Below, in pieces: positions 1-12,700 of a DNA stretch of 64,000 nucleotides; the first letter of the stretch is position 1; every line of letters starts with the position of its first letter. The stretch comes from Gnetum montanum (lineage: Eukaryota; Streptophyta; Gnetopsida; Gnetales; Gnetaceae), in the NCBI GenBank assembly GCA_015680685.1, contig MNCI01021000.1, positions 248,887 through 312,886 on the forward strand, written 5' to 3'. A program made the translations under genes and the position numbers. The notes under the pieces were generated by a model. The model saw only the letters and a program-made list of their open reading frames with translations, searched no databases and had not been told where the DNA came from.

Positions 1-1810
1 TGAAAATCCCAAAGTAATTTACAAATAAATTTGATGACAAAGGAGATAAATCCATATTCATTGGTTCTGACATTTAATCTATAGGATAAAAATGTTATGA
101 ACCTATCACAAATGAATAGTATTCATCAAGATATGTAGTTTTCCTATAAGATGAGTTTTGAACAATAGAACTTTATTATTAAGAAGACAAAAATTAGACC
201 CAGATAAAGCCAAATTCTTGGGTAAATAAAACTCATCTACAAGCTTAAATGGTTGATATAAATTTTAAAAGAAGAACCACATGCTCAAAGATATAGATAA
301 CATAACCTACTCAATGCTCATCCAAGAACCTTTAAGTATAAAAGAAGCCTTAAATATCAAATAATGGAAACATGTCATGGATAAAGAATATAAAGCTATC
401 CTCAAGAACAATACATGAAGACTAGTTGATAAAATAGAAGGAAAGAAATTCATAGAATGGAAATGACTATATAAAATATAATTCAATGAAAAGGGAGAAA
501 TTACTAAATACAAAGCAAGATTTATGGCAAGAGTCTTCAAGAAAAATAAATACATAGACTATGAAAAAATATTTGCTCTAGTAGCAATGTATAAAATTGT
601 CAAACTCTCAATTTTTTCTCACAATAACTTTAAATTGCATCAGATGGATGTGAACTTTACCTTTCTAAATGGGTACATAAATGAAGAATTGTAGATTCAT
701 CATCCTAAAGGACAGATCATAAAAGTGATGGAAAGTGAAGTTTACAAATTGAGCAAAGATTTATATGTGTTAAAATAAGTACCTAGAGCTTGATTCAATC
801 AAATTAATGATTTATTTTTGAAGAAAAACTATCTTTCATGGAATTTAAAACTAAATCTCTATTTTAAAAATGATAAAAGAAATTTTATTAACATATCTCT
901 ATATGTGAATGCTCTAGTATTCTTAGCCAACAAACAAATTTATAAAAGAATTCAAATCATATATGAAGAAACAATTCAAAATGAAAGCTCTTGGAGAACT
1001 AAAATACTTTCTAGGTATCCAAGTTCAATAAGAAAAGGAGGGCATCAAAAGCCATCAAACTAAATATGCTAAAGCTATTCAATAAAAAGTGCAACATAAT
1101 CAAAGTAGAATCAACAAAAAATCCTCTTTCTTACAACATTAAATTAAATAAAACAAAACACCTCTTATAGATCCAAAAATTTATAGAAGTTTAATTTGCG
1201 AAATGAGGTATTTTTATCATACTAGACTTAATCTAGAATTTTCTAGCTTCCTTCTATTTTTTTGCATGCAAAATTCAAGAGATTTTCACTTAAATCCTTT
1301 CATACATATTTTGGAATCTATGAAAGACATTATAGATCATGGGTCTCTTACATCAAATGTTACTATGGGAGGAGATAATGACAATAGAAATCAACCTTAG
1401 GAACCATCATTTTTCATGGAAAGTATCCCATCTACTAGAAATTGAGAAAACAAATCTCAATCTTTCTTTTTAGTTGTGAGGTAGAATTTATCACTATGGT
1501 TGAGTGCTCCCAACACATACTTTGATTAAAAAAATTGATGAAACACCTTAGATTTCATATTTTCATATCCATTTATCTATCATGTAATAAAACACTATGC
1601 ATTCAGGTTTCCAATGAGCATGTCCTTCATAAAAAGGAAAAGAATATTAACATAAAATGCTATTTTGTTGAGCAATAAGTAAAGAAGAGTAACATTAAAA
1701 CTATTCATGTGACCATTAATAATTAATTATAAAATTCATTAAATATACTCCTCTTGTAGTACAGGCATGAGCACCTTGGTAATAATATAAACATCAATAA
1801 GATGTTAGAG
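1..1810 (+). pseudogene. Ty1/copia polyprotein remnant (integrase tail, RT, RNase H)
   Basis: This is the 3' two thirds of a copia polyprotein, which would make cDNA and integrate it. Near 40-160 the frame reads KFDDKGDKSIFIGS, the end of copia integrase. Between 370 and 1070 RT is clear: YKARFMARVF, the hallmark HQMDVNFTFLNGYINEE near 637-690, and LKYFLGIQVQ near 1000. RNase H follows: RYFYHTRLN near 1205, SCEVEFITMVECSQH near 1475 and a C-terminal stretch up to about 1810. The integrase-RT-RNase H order is that of Ty1/copia. Many stops and frameshifts make it a pseudogene. The 5' part lies outside the window. Family call is secure; the exact end is not. Confidence 0.88.
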
Positions 1811-2330
1811 AAAGAACATGATAATTGCATTGTGTTCTAAAAATAGGGACTCATAGTATCCAATTAAATACTTTACTCAACATGAAGACAAGAATAAATA
1901 GATATCTAGTCAGTTTTTATTATTTTCTAGAATTTATGAATATATGTATTTTATAAAATCCCTAATTATTAGTTTTTTATTTAATTTTAGTCATTATTGT
2001 TAATGAGGATTGACTTGTCATTATTTCCTAGCATGTCCCCATTAAGTTTGCGTAAATATCAAGGCCATTTGATGATGTAAATTTTGTAAAATTGGATTAA
2101 TATAGTATCTATATAAATTTTCAGTCTTTTTAGTTCCTATATTTTCAAATTCCACTATTTCTATTGTATTTTAATCACTTTTCTTTAATTTTTTTTGAAT
2201 TAAAGCATCATAGCTCTCTTTCACAAGTTCATAGATCTATATTATTAGCCACAAATCATTCACATTAAAAGTTTTGGCTAATTTCATATTTTAGTTGAAA
2301 TTTAATAGTTATTTATATGATTCACATTTC
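1811..2330 (+). repeat. Possible 3' LTR remnant of the copia element
   Basis: This AT-rich, non-coding stretch follows the RNase H end, where the 3' LTR of the copia element is expected. It has a TATA-like word (tatctatataaa, about 2106-2118) followed by pyrimidine-rich sequence, as in plant copia LTRs. A possible TG start lies at 1803. The partner LTR is outside the window, so neither border can be fixed. The call rests on position only. Confidence 0.3.
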
Positions 2331-3079
2331 TATTTGTTTTTTTATTACCAAATTAGAAGTATTTTAGTCCCAAGTTGTTCCTTATTTGAAGGTGAATTTA
2401 ATCATATAAAATTCATTAAAATTTGAGCTTATAATCCTAAGAATTTCAAGTTTTAAAATTAATTAAAACTCATGATTAATTTATGTTATTATAGGTAGAA
2501 GAATTACACTTTCACTATTACTTATGGTGCTCTAGAAAATAACTTTTTCTAGACCATGACTCATGGTCCTCTCATGGTAAAATAACACAAATTTTGATTA
2601 ACTCATTGAGTCAATAAAAATTCATGATTATTAAGAATTATCATTCACAACTTCTTAGAATTTACCATGGTTCATGGTTATCTTATGCCAAAAGACCATG
2701 ACTTGTGGTTTACTCATGGCATCCTCATGAAATATTGTCTCTATGTTTCTAGTCAGCATAATATGTGGATAACTCATGTTGTAATACCATTACTTGTATT
2801 TGGCTTATGGTATAGTGATCATAAATTATTCTATAATATCATGACTTATGGTAAATTGAATATTTCAAAAAATTTCCAAATTTTGATCTCATTTATAGCC
2901 TTGTTTAATTTCACACTTATTCCTTGGCTCTGTTAAAGAGGCGTTGATCTAATTAGGTGTCCTATCCTTATGATACATTTCTTCTACCATAATAGTAACA
3001 TCAATAATTAATAGGTCCTAATCATTGGAACTTGAAAATTATAGTGCTTCCTCGTCTATGTAATAAACTTCATCATATC
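2331..3079. other. Non-coding AT-rich interval with repeated ACCATGA-type dyads
   Basis: I see no gene here. The interval holds three copies of a 15-bp near-palindrome: ACCATGACTCATGGT at 2553-2567, ACCATGGTTCATGGT at 2664-2678 and ACCATGACTTGTGGT at 2695-2709. Looser copies follow near 2780-2860. The open frame at 2667-2936 runs through these repeats and resembles no known protein, so I do not call it a gene. Confidence 0.5.
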
Positions 3080-3740
3080 TTGCTCCTTTCTATGTAATAA
3101 ACTTCCTAGTGCATGGGTGGGCAAGGTATATTCTAAAGTCATCCTAGATGCATATAGCTTGCTGGATTTGTGCCAAACTAAAAAATTGCAATAGGTTTCT
3201 GCTGCTCTCAATGGCTAGAACTAGAAATGGTTTTGTGCTCTTAGATCTCTAGCTACTCCAAAGGTCACAAATTTTTTAAGATTTCAAAGATTGTGTATAG
3301 ACTATGGCTTACTCTTTTAACATTGACTCTAGTCTAGCAAGTTTCCTAGCATTCTACATAACATTTCTTCATAATTTATTATAGCTAGAAAATGTAGTCT
3401 TTTTCAAATTATTATGGCAAGTAGATGTAGTGTTTTTACATAATTTATGTTAGAATTGGTAGCATTTTTCATAGCCTAAGCTCAATTTACACTACTCTAG
3501 CATGATCCATAACATTTCTCATGCTTTATGCTACAAATTGTACTTTACATAATGTGAATTCTTTGGGATTTTAACAAAATAGAATTACAAGATAGGTTTC
3601 CTTAAGGTAAGTCAAGGAATTTATTTTTCACTTCATTTGAATTAGAATTATATTCAAAAACAAAATAGAAGGATCTTAAGTTTTCTCCTTTTGCCACTAA
3701 GATGTCCTATTTATAGTCAAATTTTTCTTTGAGATGTTTT
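3080..3740 (-). repeat. 3' LTR of element A
   Basis: The stretch aligns by eye with 34430-35100, in direct orientation. Shared runs include CAAGTTTCCTAGCATTCTAC (near 3335 and 34705) and TAGCATTTTTCATA (near 3460 and 34835). Similarity stops on the right just before GGTCCCT, a PPT in minus sense. The left part is poorly alignable, so the true start may lie further left. The LTR interior is made of short AGCATTTTTCATA-like words. Confidence 0.7.
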
Positions 3741-3790
3741 GGTCCCTATTTATTGATGTTTAGATGATTGACTTAAAAGACATCAATAAA
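3741..3790 (-). other. PPT of element A with adjacent hairpin
   Basis: In minus sense, a purine-rich tract AATAAATAGGGACC sits at the LTR border, as expected for a plus-strand primer. Immediately upstream in element sense is a perfect 11-bp inverted repeat, TTTATTGATGT (3749-3759) and ACATCAATAAA (3780-3790), around a 20-nt loop. Element B has the same arrangement with a different stem sequence (see 9467-9520). Confidence 0.6.
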
Positions 3791-4789
3791 GAATGTGAAA
3801 CACTACCTAGCTTCATTACCATTGCTTCTCCCTCCACATTTAATGTTGTGGATGTTTAATCATGGTAAGGAGTACTTACAATGATGAGGGAAGGTTAAAA
3901 TGGGAATGGTGAGAATTAAGAGTAAAGCATTTGGAATGATGATTTGGAAATGGTTGAATAAATTGGTGCTATGGATTAATGGTATAATTACTAGTTGATA
4001 ATTACTTTTCACTTGGTTTACTAGTTATTAACTATTTTTTGAGAAACCAGTACTTTGTCATGGGCTACTTTGGCCACTTGGATCTTTGTTATTTTTTTGA
4101 GCCATTGCTTCATTGTACTTTATGCTACTTTTTCCTCTTGGATTTCTTGGCTTTTTTCACTTTTTTTGGAGTGATACTTTCTTTTGGTTTCAATGCCAAT
4201 GCTGAACTTTTGTAATCTTGTTGAATGAAGGATTTGGAGATTTAGTGAACCGATAGATTAAGAATGTAAAGTATATCACATGGCCAAGATACAAGAATGT
4301 CACACAAAGGTTTTCATCATAATCAAGGTATGAAATACTAAATTTGGTGCATGGTTATATCTTAAAGGAGGTAGTGGGGAGGATAAAGAGGAAAGTACCT
4401 CTATCATGGTTAAACAGGTTAACTAAATCTCATGTGTTGAGATCACGTGGTAAATTACTATTGCAATGAGTCACATATTTGAAATGACTTCAAGTTCATC
4501 CTAATAACATAACTTAGAGAGAAAAATAAAAAAATTAAAGAAAGATATTATAACAAGAGATATCATGAGATTTGCAAGTAAATATTGGCCACAATGAGAT
4601 ATAATTAGTAGAACTTAAGAATGCTATATTTTATTTTTAGATTTTTATAGAATTTGTATTGTTTTTGGAGCCAAAGGAGGAAGGTATTGCATGTGTGCTT
4701 ATTACAAGTTACAAATTCTATCAAAGTCATGCAATTACTTAAATATGCAAATAGAAGAAGATAAAAATGAGGAGTGAATAGGTTAACAT
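3791..4789 (-). other. 3' untranslated region of element A
   Basis: This segment lies between integrase and the 3' LTR and shows no protein similarity. It contains a diverged tandem pair of about 58 bp starting at 4041 and 4099; each copy has GTACTTT..GCTACTTT..CTTGGAT. Variable tandem repeats in the 3' untranslated region are known from Tat-lineage elements such as Ogre, which fits the lineage call. Confidence 0.5.
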
Positions 4790-7310
4790 TAGATGTAACA
4801 TGGATTAAGATAGGAATGGTTAACTAGATTAGTCAACTCATTTCCATCTAGATCTAAAAAACTAAAGGCTCTATTGCCATAGGCTATGGTCACAAGGAAG
4901 GATTCTTCCTAGTTAAATGAAAACTTATTTGTCTATTCTCAAATAGCCTTGAGAACTAGGTCTTCATCTTTGACTTTCCATTAGTTATAATCATGACGAT
5001 GCTACAATATTTGCTTCTATTAGTATCATCAGATGTTGGTAAGTGTATGTATTCATTACTCTTCTATCAAATCCAAATTGATGATACAAAACTCACTAGT
5101 ATGTTCGTCATTTATGTAGTTGGATAGAGATACCCTCAAGGATGGAACCTACAATTCAAGAGGCAAAATAGCTTCACATTTGTAAACTAGGCTACATGGT
5201 ATAACATTCGTTATAGTGCAAAACATTATCCTATAGACCCATAGTGCATATAGTAGTTGTTCATGCCACTTGCATTTTACTATTGCCTAGCATTTTCTTA
5301 AGAAGGTTAATGATAACTTTATGTCTTGCTTTGGCTTGTCCATTGGCTTATGTATAATATGGTGTAGAGAAAGAATGCTTAATGTGTAACTATTTATAAA
5401 AGGATTGCATTTTGTAGCTACGAAATTGTGATCTATTATCAGTGATAATGTCTAGAGGTAGGCCAAAACATATCAGTATGTTGTCTAAGATGAATTGACA
5501 TTATTATTCTAAAGATGTTTTCCTTAAAGTGATTGCTTCTATTCATTTTATAAAATATTCGGACGTAGTGATAAAAAATCTATATCTTGTAGAGGAATTA
5601 GGTGTTATAGATCTAATGATGTTAATTTTCCATTGTTGAAATGACCATGTAATATGAGTGGTGTGTAGCTTTGTTGGTGGTACATGTATAAGGTTGTTAT
5701 GCCATTGGCATGTATCACAAGTCTTTACTTTTTACATGTAGTCATTTTCCATAAATGGAGAGTAGTATCATAAATAGCTAATCTGAGTAGCCACAGCTCT
5801 AGGTCTTATATGTCCTTCAAAAATTCCATCATGCACTTGTTGTAGGACTATATGATCTTCTTCTTTATTCAAGGTACCAACAATACATCATAATATGTCT
5901 TGCAACATAATGTGTTATTAGCCACAATGATATATTATTTTGAGCATTTGTGTATGACTTCCTTTTGAGAAGTAGAGAGGTTTTGTGGAGGTTCATCATG
6001 CATGAGGTAGAACTTGATATCATCATACCATTCATGATGAGATTTTTTACCTATTGTTACTACACAAGTGTTTTTAGTATGTTGTGTGATGGAATAAAAA
6101 TAATTTTAAATCATGGAAGGTAACTTGCTAAACACATTTTATGTCATACTTAATGCTAATGTTTTAATGGCATTAGGGAGCGTATTTTTTAGTTGGAAGA
6201 TATGTTGAATTTCAACTTTTATAAGCTATTGGATAAGTATTTTAGATAGGTCATAGTAAGATAAAACGTTTTTGGCTTTACAAGTGTAGAATTTGGTTAC
6301 TTTGTTGATTACTAGTTGAGAGTCATCTTTTACAATTAGATGTGTATATCCATAGTCATGAGCTATCATCAATCCTCTAACTAGTTCTTCATATTGTACC
6401 ATATTTTTGGTACATGGAAATTTAAAAATGTAGATGAAGGATTGAATTTTTCCAAAAGGAAGTATGATGATGACAATAGTAATGACTCCATTTGTAGTTA
6501 AAGCTCCATCAACACTCATAATGGCCTCATAACCTTTAGGCACATCGTTGATAATGTTAACATGTTCTTCTAGGAACTCATGATCTATGATTACATTATC
6601 CTCAACATGAGAAGTGGTTAGTTATATGGCTATGGCTTGACCTTCAGGTGAGGCTTGTGACACACAGTGTAGGTCAAATTTGGCTATTATCGCTTTCTAT
6701 TGGGCTATTCAACTACACTCATAGATGTTGGATGTAATGACTCCTAGCATGTTATCTTTGGGAACTACCATAATGTTGGACACCTAGTCTATGTAATTAA
6801 TAGCTATAAAGAAACCTACTTGATAAATCTTCTTAATTTTATTATAAACTACTTAGCCTAAATTAGGTATAATCTTGTAAATATTTTTCTTGGTAGGCTT
6901 TATGCTAGCATCGAGTATTATATTATGTTAAACCCAGCATGGGTCAAGTCCAAGCATGTCTTTGTAGGACCAAGAAAAGGCTTTAATGTTATCTTGTAAG
7001 TTTTTGATTATATCCTAGGCAAGTTGAGGTTCAAGAGAGTAACTTAGTTTCAAGGTCTCTCCCTAATCATTATGAGTTATGATGGGAATTTCAACTAGGG
7101 AATCTTGTGTGATGTTTCCAGCTTCTAGATCTAGAATTTTGACTATATAGTTAGGTCTTTCGAGTGTTTTCTCAATCAAGGCTATGTATCCTATGAGGCC
7201 TTTGGGCTCAAGATCTAGACATTCATGGTCAATTAATCAAGTAATATTAGCAAAGGATCTAGATAAGCTTAAAGGTTAGCTAAACTATCATCACGTCTTC
7301 ATGGATTAGT
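4790..7310 (-). pseudogene. Element A pol remnant: RT N-terminus, RNase H, integrase
   Basis: Read from high to low coordinates. About 6760-7310 carries the region N-terminal to RT and the start of RT, and aligns with 12580-13110 of element B. The RT catalytic part is missing: the frame jumps to RNase H, which is open at 6226-6543 (start YEAIMSVDGA, then KDDSQLVINKV). Integrase follows at about 4790-5950, with EAITLRKTS, DIITDNRSQF and TPYYT-ANGQAKA near 5340; the last shows the expected catalytic Glu region altered to Lys. The RNase H is the Tat-type second domain. No autonomous activity is possible. Confidence 0.82.
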
Positions 7311-8594
7311 TTTGCATGTCAAAGGAAGCACATTACATGATATTTGTATAGTATATTGATTAAATAGGAATAATATAATATCATAAGTTATATGAGTATC
7401 TTGATCATTTCATTGGTACAATAGAAAATAATTTAATGTGAAGATCATAAATGCACAAAATAATGTATTTTATTGTTAAAACATGTCATAATAGTAGCAT
7501 ATCCCCTCATGAATAACATTTTCCCTAAGCTAGGAAACATATCCCTAGTTTGGCAATGTATTCCGAGTTTTATACCAGGATTTACATAGGGCAATCCTAT
7601 TTCCTTAGTAGTGCTTTTCTGCTAGTAGTATGAGACTCATAGGTAGCATATTTGTTATTCTAGCAATAGTTTTTACAAGAGATAACATTTTCCTAGATTT
7701 ACATGGAAATTTACACTAGGATAGCCTATTTTCATCAGTAGCATTTTTCATTAGCATATTTTGAGATTCAACAACGTTTTTCTTAGGCTTGGTACTTTTA
7801 GGGATTTTTACACAACATTGGCAAGATCCTTATAAAGGAGAAAGCTTGGCAGCATTTTGGATAGTGTAAAAATAAGAAGTGGGCAACATATTCATTTTGA
7901 TTTTGAGTAGAGCAAGGAAGCTAGTGTTTTCCACATCTAGGATAAGGAAGGTAGTATATTTGGAAATCTATGCTAGAGCAACATAGATCCTAGTATTTTT
8001 GGAGGTCAAAGAGAGCTAGGGAAGTAGCATATTTTCTCATCCTTGACCTGTGCAGGGAAAGGTAATTAACATATTTTAAATTTACATGGGACATTACATT
8101 CTACTAGTCTAAATTTCTAGTTTTTTATATGTTTTAACCAAGGATAACCAATGATATGTTACCTTGTAATTTTGTCTTTTGAGTGCAGGTTTTTTTTTTG
8201 TCAAAAATAGAAAGTAAGAGTAGGAAAGATAGGATTCAAAAACAATGGTTGGAAGGAATGGATCCACAAATAAATGCATGGTCATGAAGGAAGTAGGGGA
8301 AGTCAAGGAAATCCTAAAATTGAGGTTACCAAATTCCTCTGTAAGAGAGTCATTTATAGTTACAATTCCTAGGTACCTCATGCTTTTCTGGAACGTTGGT
8401 CACTACTGGAAGTTGAGAAGTGTGAAGAATCTAGATCTAGAATTTTGGTCACTACTAGAAGATGAGAAGTGTGAAAAATCCAAGACACCCAAGTGCTCTA
8501 TGGTGGAAGCTACAGATCACAAGAGCATAGTGTGGAGCCTAAAAACTCATGAACCTCAACCTGGGGGGTGGTTACAAGGTCATAAGGCCATAGG
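7311..8594. other. Protease-RT spacer of element A (left part), no recognised gene
   Basis: From about 7490 to 8080 the sequence is built from diverged words like AGCATTTTTCAT and AATTTACACTAGG, which also make up the LTR of A. An intact open frame of 120 codons lies on the + strand at 8245-8607. It contains a 49-bp direct duplication (from 8396 and 8445: TTGGTCACTACT..AGATGAGAAGTGTGAA). I do not recognise its product. The right end is cut by the left LTR of B. Confidence 0.45.
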
Positions 8595-8618
8595 TGTTCC
8601 ACCCTAGGCATACCCATA

Positions 8619-9466
8619 GAGTAGCATTTCTGCAAAGGTTTGCAAGTGATCTTAGGTGTGCTAGAGTGTGAAACTATTTCTTGGAAAATATATGTATGTT
8701 CAATGTATTCAAGTGCCAAAAAAAGTGGAACCTATAAATGGTATTTGGGTTTTTGGTTTCATAGGTTTTGGGCCATGAATGATGTTGCAAAATAGTTGTA
8801 ATTTGCCTACATAATTGTTACAAATTGGCTATCAAATTGTGGAAAATTTCTGCCTCATACAGGTAAGATGGGTACTGAAAATTGGAGGGTTACCATGTAT
8901 AGTAAGTGCTAAACCCCCATGGACATTCCATTTACTATAAATAGTAACAAGGGCACACCTTCTACACTAGAGATGAATATTCCTTGTTGAACTTTCCACC
9001 ATGCTTTGCTGAAGTGGCTAATTAATGTTGGAGTGCATAGAGTAATGAAATTTGGCTTTTTGGGCTTGCATGCTAGGGGCATGTAGTTTCCTAGTTAGGG
9101 AAAAGGTTTCCATGTTGAGGGGAAAACTCCCATCCCTTCATGTTGGGGGTAGGTGATATTTACCCCCTCTAGATGTTTCTAGCATAGAAAAGTGTATGCC
9201 CCCCATAAAACCCATCAAATTGTCATGTTTAACTTTCCAAAATGCATTTTTGACCCCCCAATCCCAAATATAAACACTAGGTGACTTTGTTCACTTGGGA
9301 AATAAGGCTTTGACCACTTATGAGGCCCAAAAGCATGGAATATGTGAGATTTTCCCTCATGGATTACAATTTTTACATTTACAATGAATTGTTTCCTGAA
9401 TTTTCATGGGGTGAAAGCTACATGATGAAAATTGACCATATCATGCAGGTTTTTTGTGGTGTTTCA
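8619..9466 (-). repeat. 3' LTR of element B
   Basis: It aligns along its length with 27529-28362. Shared runs include TATTTCTTGGAAAAT, TAGTAAGTGCTAAACCC and TGTAGTTTCCTAGTTAGGG. It ends GGTGTTTCA, giving TGAAACACC at the LTR start in element sense. Its start is less certain: homology begins at GAGTAGCATTT (8619), but a TG lies 24 bp to the left. Confidence 0.82.
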
Positions 9467-9520
9467 ATGGTCCCTCTTTGTTAGTGTTTGAAGGATTGAT
9501 TTGAGAGACACTAATAAAGA
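9467..9520 (-). other. PPT of element B with adjacent hairpin
   Basis: In minus sense the LTR is preceded by AACAAAGAGGGACCAT, a good PPT. Overlapping and upstream of it in element sense is an inverted repeat, CTTTGTTAGTGT (9476-9487) against ACACTAATAAAG (9508-9519). It has one G-T pair and a 20-nt loop, matching the loop length in element A. Confidence 0.65.
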
Positions 9521-9544
9521 ATAAAAAATAGAATTACAAGTGTG

Positions 9545-9685
9545 TAATGTTGCTAGCTTAAGTCCACGTGGGCCATGGTACCAATTTAAGGCCTTGATAG
9601 GTTGTGTTGCCAATTTAAGGTTCTAGCTAACAATGGTGCTATTTTCAATATCTTGATAATTTATATCACAAATTTTAGGAGCTAT
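9545..9685. repeat. 29-bp tandem array, copy 1 (3' untranslated region of B)
   Basis: Units start near 9551 (GCTAGCTTAAGTCCACG), 9579 (ACCAATTTAAGGCCTTG), 9609 (GCCAATTTAAGGTTC) and 9637 (GTGCTATTTTCAATATC). The spacing is about 28-30 bp. The same unit recurs at 13345-13470 and 22955-23115. Confidence 0.55.
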
Positions 9686-9769
9686 TGGCATTGAAAGTAG
9701 GCTTGCTTGTTGAAAATTATTGACTACATGTAGTATGGCTTTAGATATGAATGATTTACTAGATTGGAT

Positions 9770-12700
9770 AGCTCATTCCCATTGATGTTGGCTATCCTGA
9801 ATGGATCATTCCCTAGGCTCTAGTGACAAGGAAGGATCCTTCTCATTTAGCTAAAAATTTTTCTGCATGCTTGTAGATGACTTTGAGGATCAGGTCACCT
9901 TTCTTGATCTTATGTTGAGTTAAGTTATGGTGATGTTGCCATTTTTTCCTCTCTTGATAGTATTTGATGTGAGAAAGCACTTGCATATGTTACCCCTCCA
10001 CTGAGTCTAGGGTTATCACCCCATAACTCCTTGTTTTTCTCATCGTTGATGAAGTCAGTCAAGGCTACTTGGAGTGAAGGCACCTATAATTCAAGAGGTA
10101 AAACATCTTCAGAATCATAAATTAGGCTATAAGGTGTTACATAGGATACCATGTGATATGTTATTTTGTATGCCCATATTACATGGACAAGCCACTTGTG
10201 CCATTTGTGCTTACTATTGTTGAGCATCCTGTTGAGTAAGTTGATGATGGCCTTGTTGCTTCCTTCTGCTTGTCCATTAGCTTGAGGGTAATAAGGAAAT
10301 GAGAAAGAATGCTTAATGCCTAGGTCATGATAGAAATATTTTATTTTCTGACTACTAAATTATGGTCCATTGTCCATAACTATGGTCATGGGTGTGCCAA
10401 AATAGGCTAAAATGCTATCTAGGATGAATTTGCAGACTTGGTCAGCTGTAGTCTTTCTTAGGAAAATAGTCTCAACCCACTTTGTAAAGTATTTGGTTGC
10501 AGTGATGATGAAGCTATGCCTTGCCAAAGACTTAGGTGTTATAGTTCTAATGATATACAATCCCAATCATTGAAATGACCATGTTATTTGATTGGTATGA
10601 AATTGAGTTGGTTGTACATGTATGAGGTTAGTATGCCACTGCCATGTGTCACATCACTTAACCTTCTACATGTACGTCATGAACCTCCTCTAGGATTATT
10701 CTAGCTTTAGTTTTACCTAAGCACTTTATGAGTATGTCATCATAAAATCATCGACATAATGTGTCATGACCTACAATGACATATTGCTTTGATCACTTAC
10801 ATACATTGTCCTTTTGAGTAGTACTCAAGCCTTTTGAGAATTCACCATGCATAAAATAAAATTTGATATCATCATACCACTCTCTCAAAGGAGCAATATC
10901 AACAATGATGATAAAGGTATCCTCAGTGTTATGTGTGATGGGAGTAGCATAGTCCATAGTTAAAGTGGACAACTTACTAAACACATCTTGCATCACACTA
11001 AGGGATAACATTGCAATTGCATCGACTATAGCATTCTCATTTCAATGTATTTGTTGGATATCAATGTTTGTGAATTGTTGTGACAATTGCTTCCCCAGGG
11101 CGTAGTATGGTTGCAAGTGTTTGGCTTTACACACATAGACCTTGATCACTTGGTTAACCACAAGTTGTGAATCAACTTTGATCATTAAGTAACTAATTCA
11201 AGGTCACAAGATACCATCATCCCCTAATAAGACCTGCATACACCACTATGTTATTTGTACATGAAAACTCTAAATGATAGGAGAAGGGTCGAATTTTAGT
11301 AGATGTGAATGTTATGATGATAATGGCACTCATCCCATGGGTAGTTGACGCTCCATCAAAGTGCATGGCTATCTCATAATCCTTGGGCACTTGTCTAATG
11401 GTGTTAATGTGCTCATCAAGGAACTCAAGATTTATGCTTACTTGGTCATCAATAGGTAAAACTGTGAGTTCTATGACTATAGCCTATCCTTTCATTGAGG
11501 ATTGAGAGATGTAATGAAGGTCAAACTCTACGATTATGGATTTCCATCACACTATATGGATACTTTCATAAATGTTGATCATTATGGATTTGAGAACATT
11601 CTCTTAGAAAATGACACTGACTTGGCTTCTGAAGAGGTAGTGTCTCCACTTCTTTAGTAAGAAGACTAGTGCTAGACAATACTTTTTCACTTTAGTGTAT
11701 GAGGCCTCTTGGGAAACTAATGCATGGCTAAGGTAGTATATAGGCATCTTTGCTTCATCATCATGTTTTGATATAGTAGAGAGGCAATGGATGTGCTAGA
11801 GATGACATGGTAGATATAAAATGGTTTTCCCTCTTATAAAGTATATATTATCAATAGTTGTACCAACTCTTACTTAAGGTTTTCAAAGGCCTCTTGGCAT
11901 TTAGCCATCTACTCATAGTGAGACCCTTTCTTAAGCAAGTTTTGCATGAATTGTAACTTATTTGTGAGTCTAGAGATAAACTGATGAATAAATTACAATC
12001 TACCTTGTAATTCTCAAAGATTCTTAAGGTTGGTAGGTGCTGCTAACTTGGATATGAGCTTAACCTTAGCAGGATTGACATGTATCCCTACTTCAGATAC
12101 TACAAATCCAAGTATCTTACTAGTCTTGACACCAAACATACATTTCTTGGGATTAAGCCTAAGTTCATACTTGAGGCATCATTTAAGCACAAGATCTAGG
12201 TCATTAGCATGATCACTAACTACTTTGAATTTAATGGCTATATTGTCTATGTAATCATTGAGAAAACCTAGCATGTAATTACTAAGGATATAGGTCATGG
12301 CTCATTCATAGGTTGCTCCTACACTCATAAGGCCAAAGGACATCATGATAGAGCAAAAGGTACCTAAAGGAGTCATGAATGATATGCTAAGTTGGTGCTA
12401 TGGATTGATCCTAGTCTGGTTGTACCCTAAGAACCCATCCATAAAGGAAAACAAGGCATGTGAAGCCATAGTATTGATAAGTTGATCAATACTAGGAAAA
12501 GGGAATTCATCCTTAATGGTCACTTTGTTTAGATCTTGGAAATCGATCCAAATATGAATACTCCCATTTTTCTTAGGGACTACCACTATGTTGGACATCC
12601 ATTTTATGTAGTCAGAAACCCTAATGAAACTAGCATGGTAGACCTTTGTGATCTCATCATGAATTTTCAAGGCCAAATCAAGTCTAATCTTTTGGACTTT

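Noticed and set aside
2667-2936. 89-codon + frame after the copia element
   Set aside because: It runs through the dyad repeats, has no family resemblance and no coding neighbours.
8595-8599. Possible TSD of element B
   Set aside because: The bases before either candidate LTR start do not match the GGGTA after 28362.
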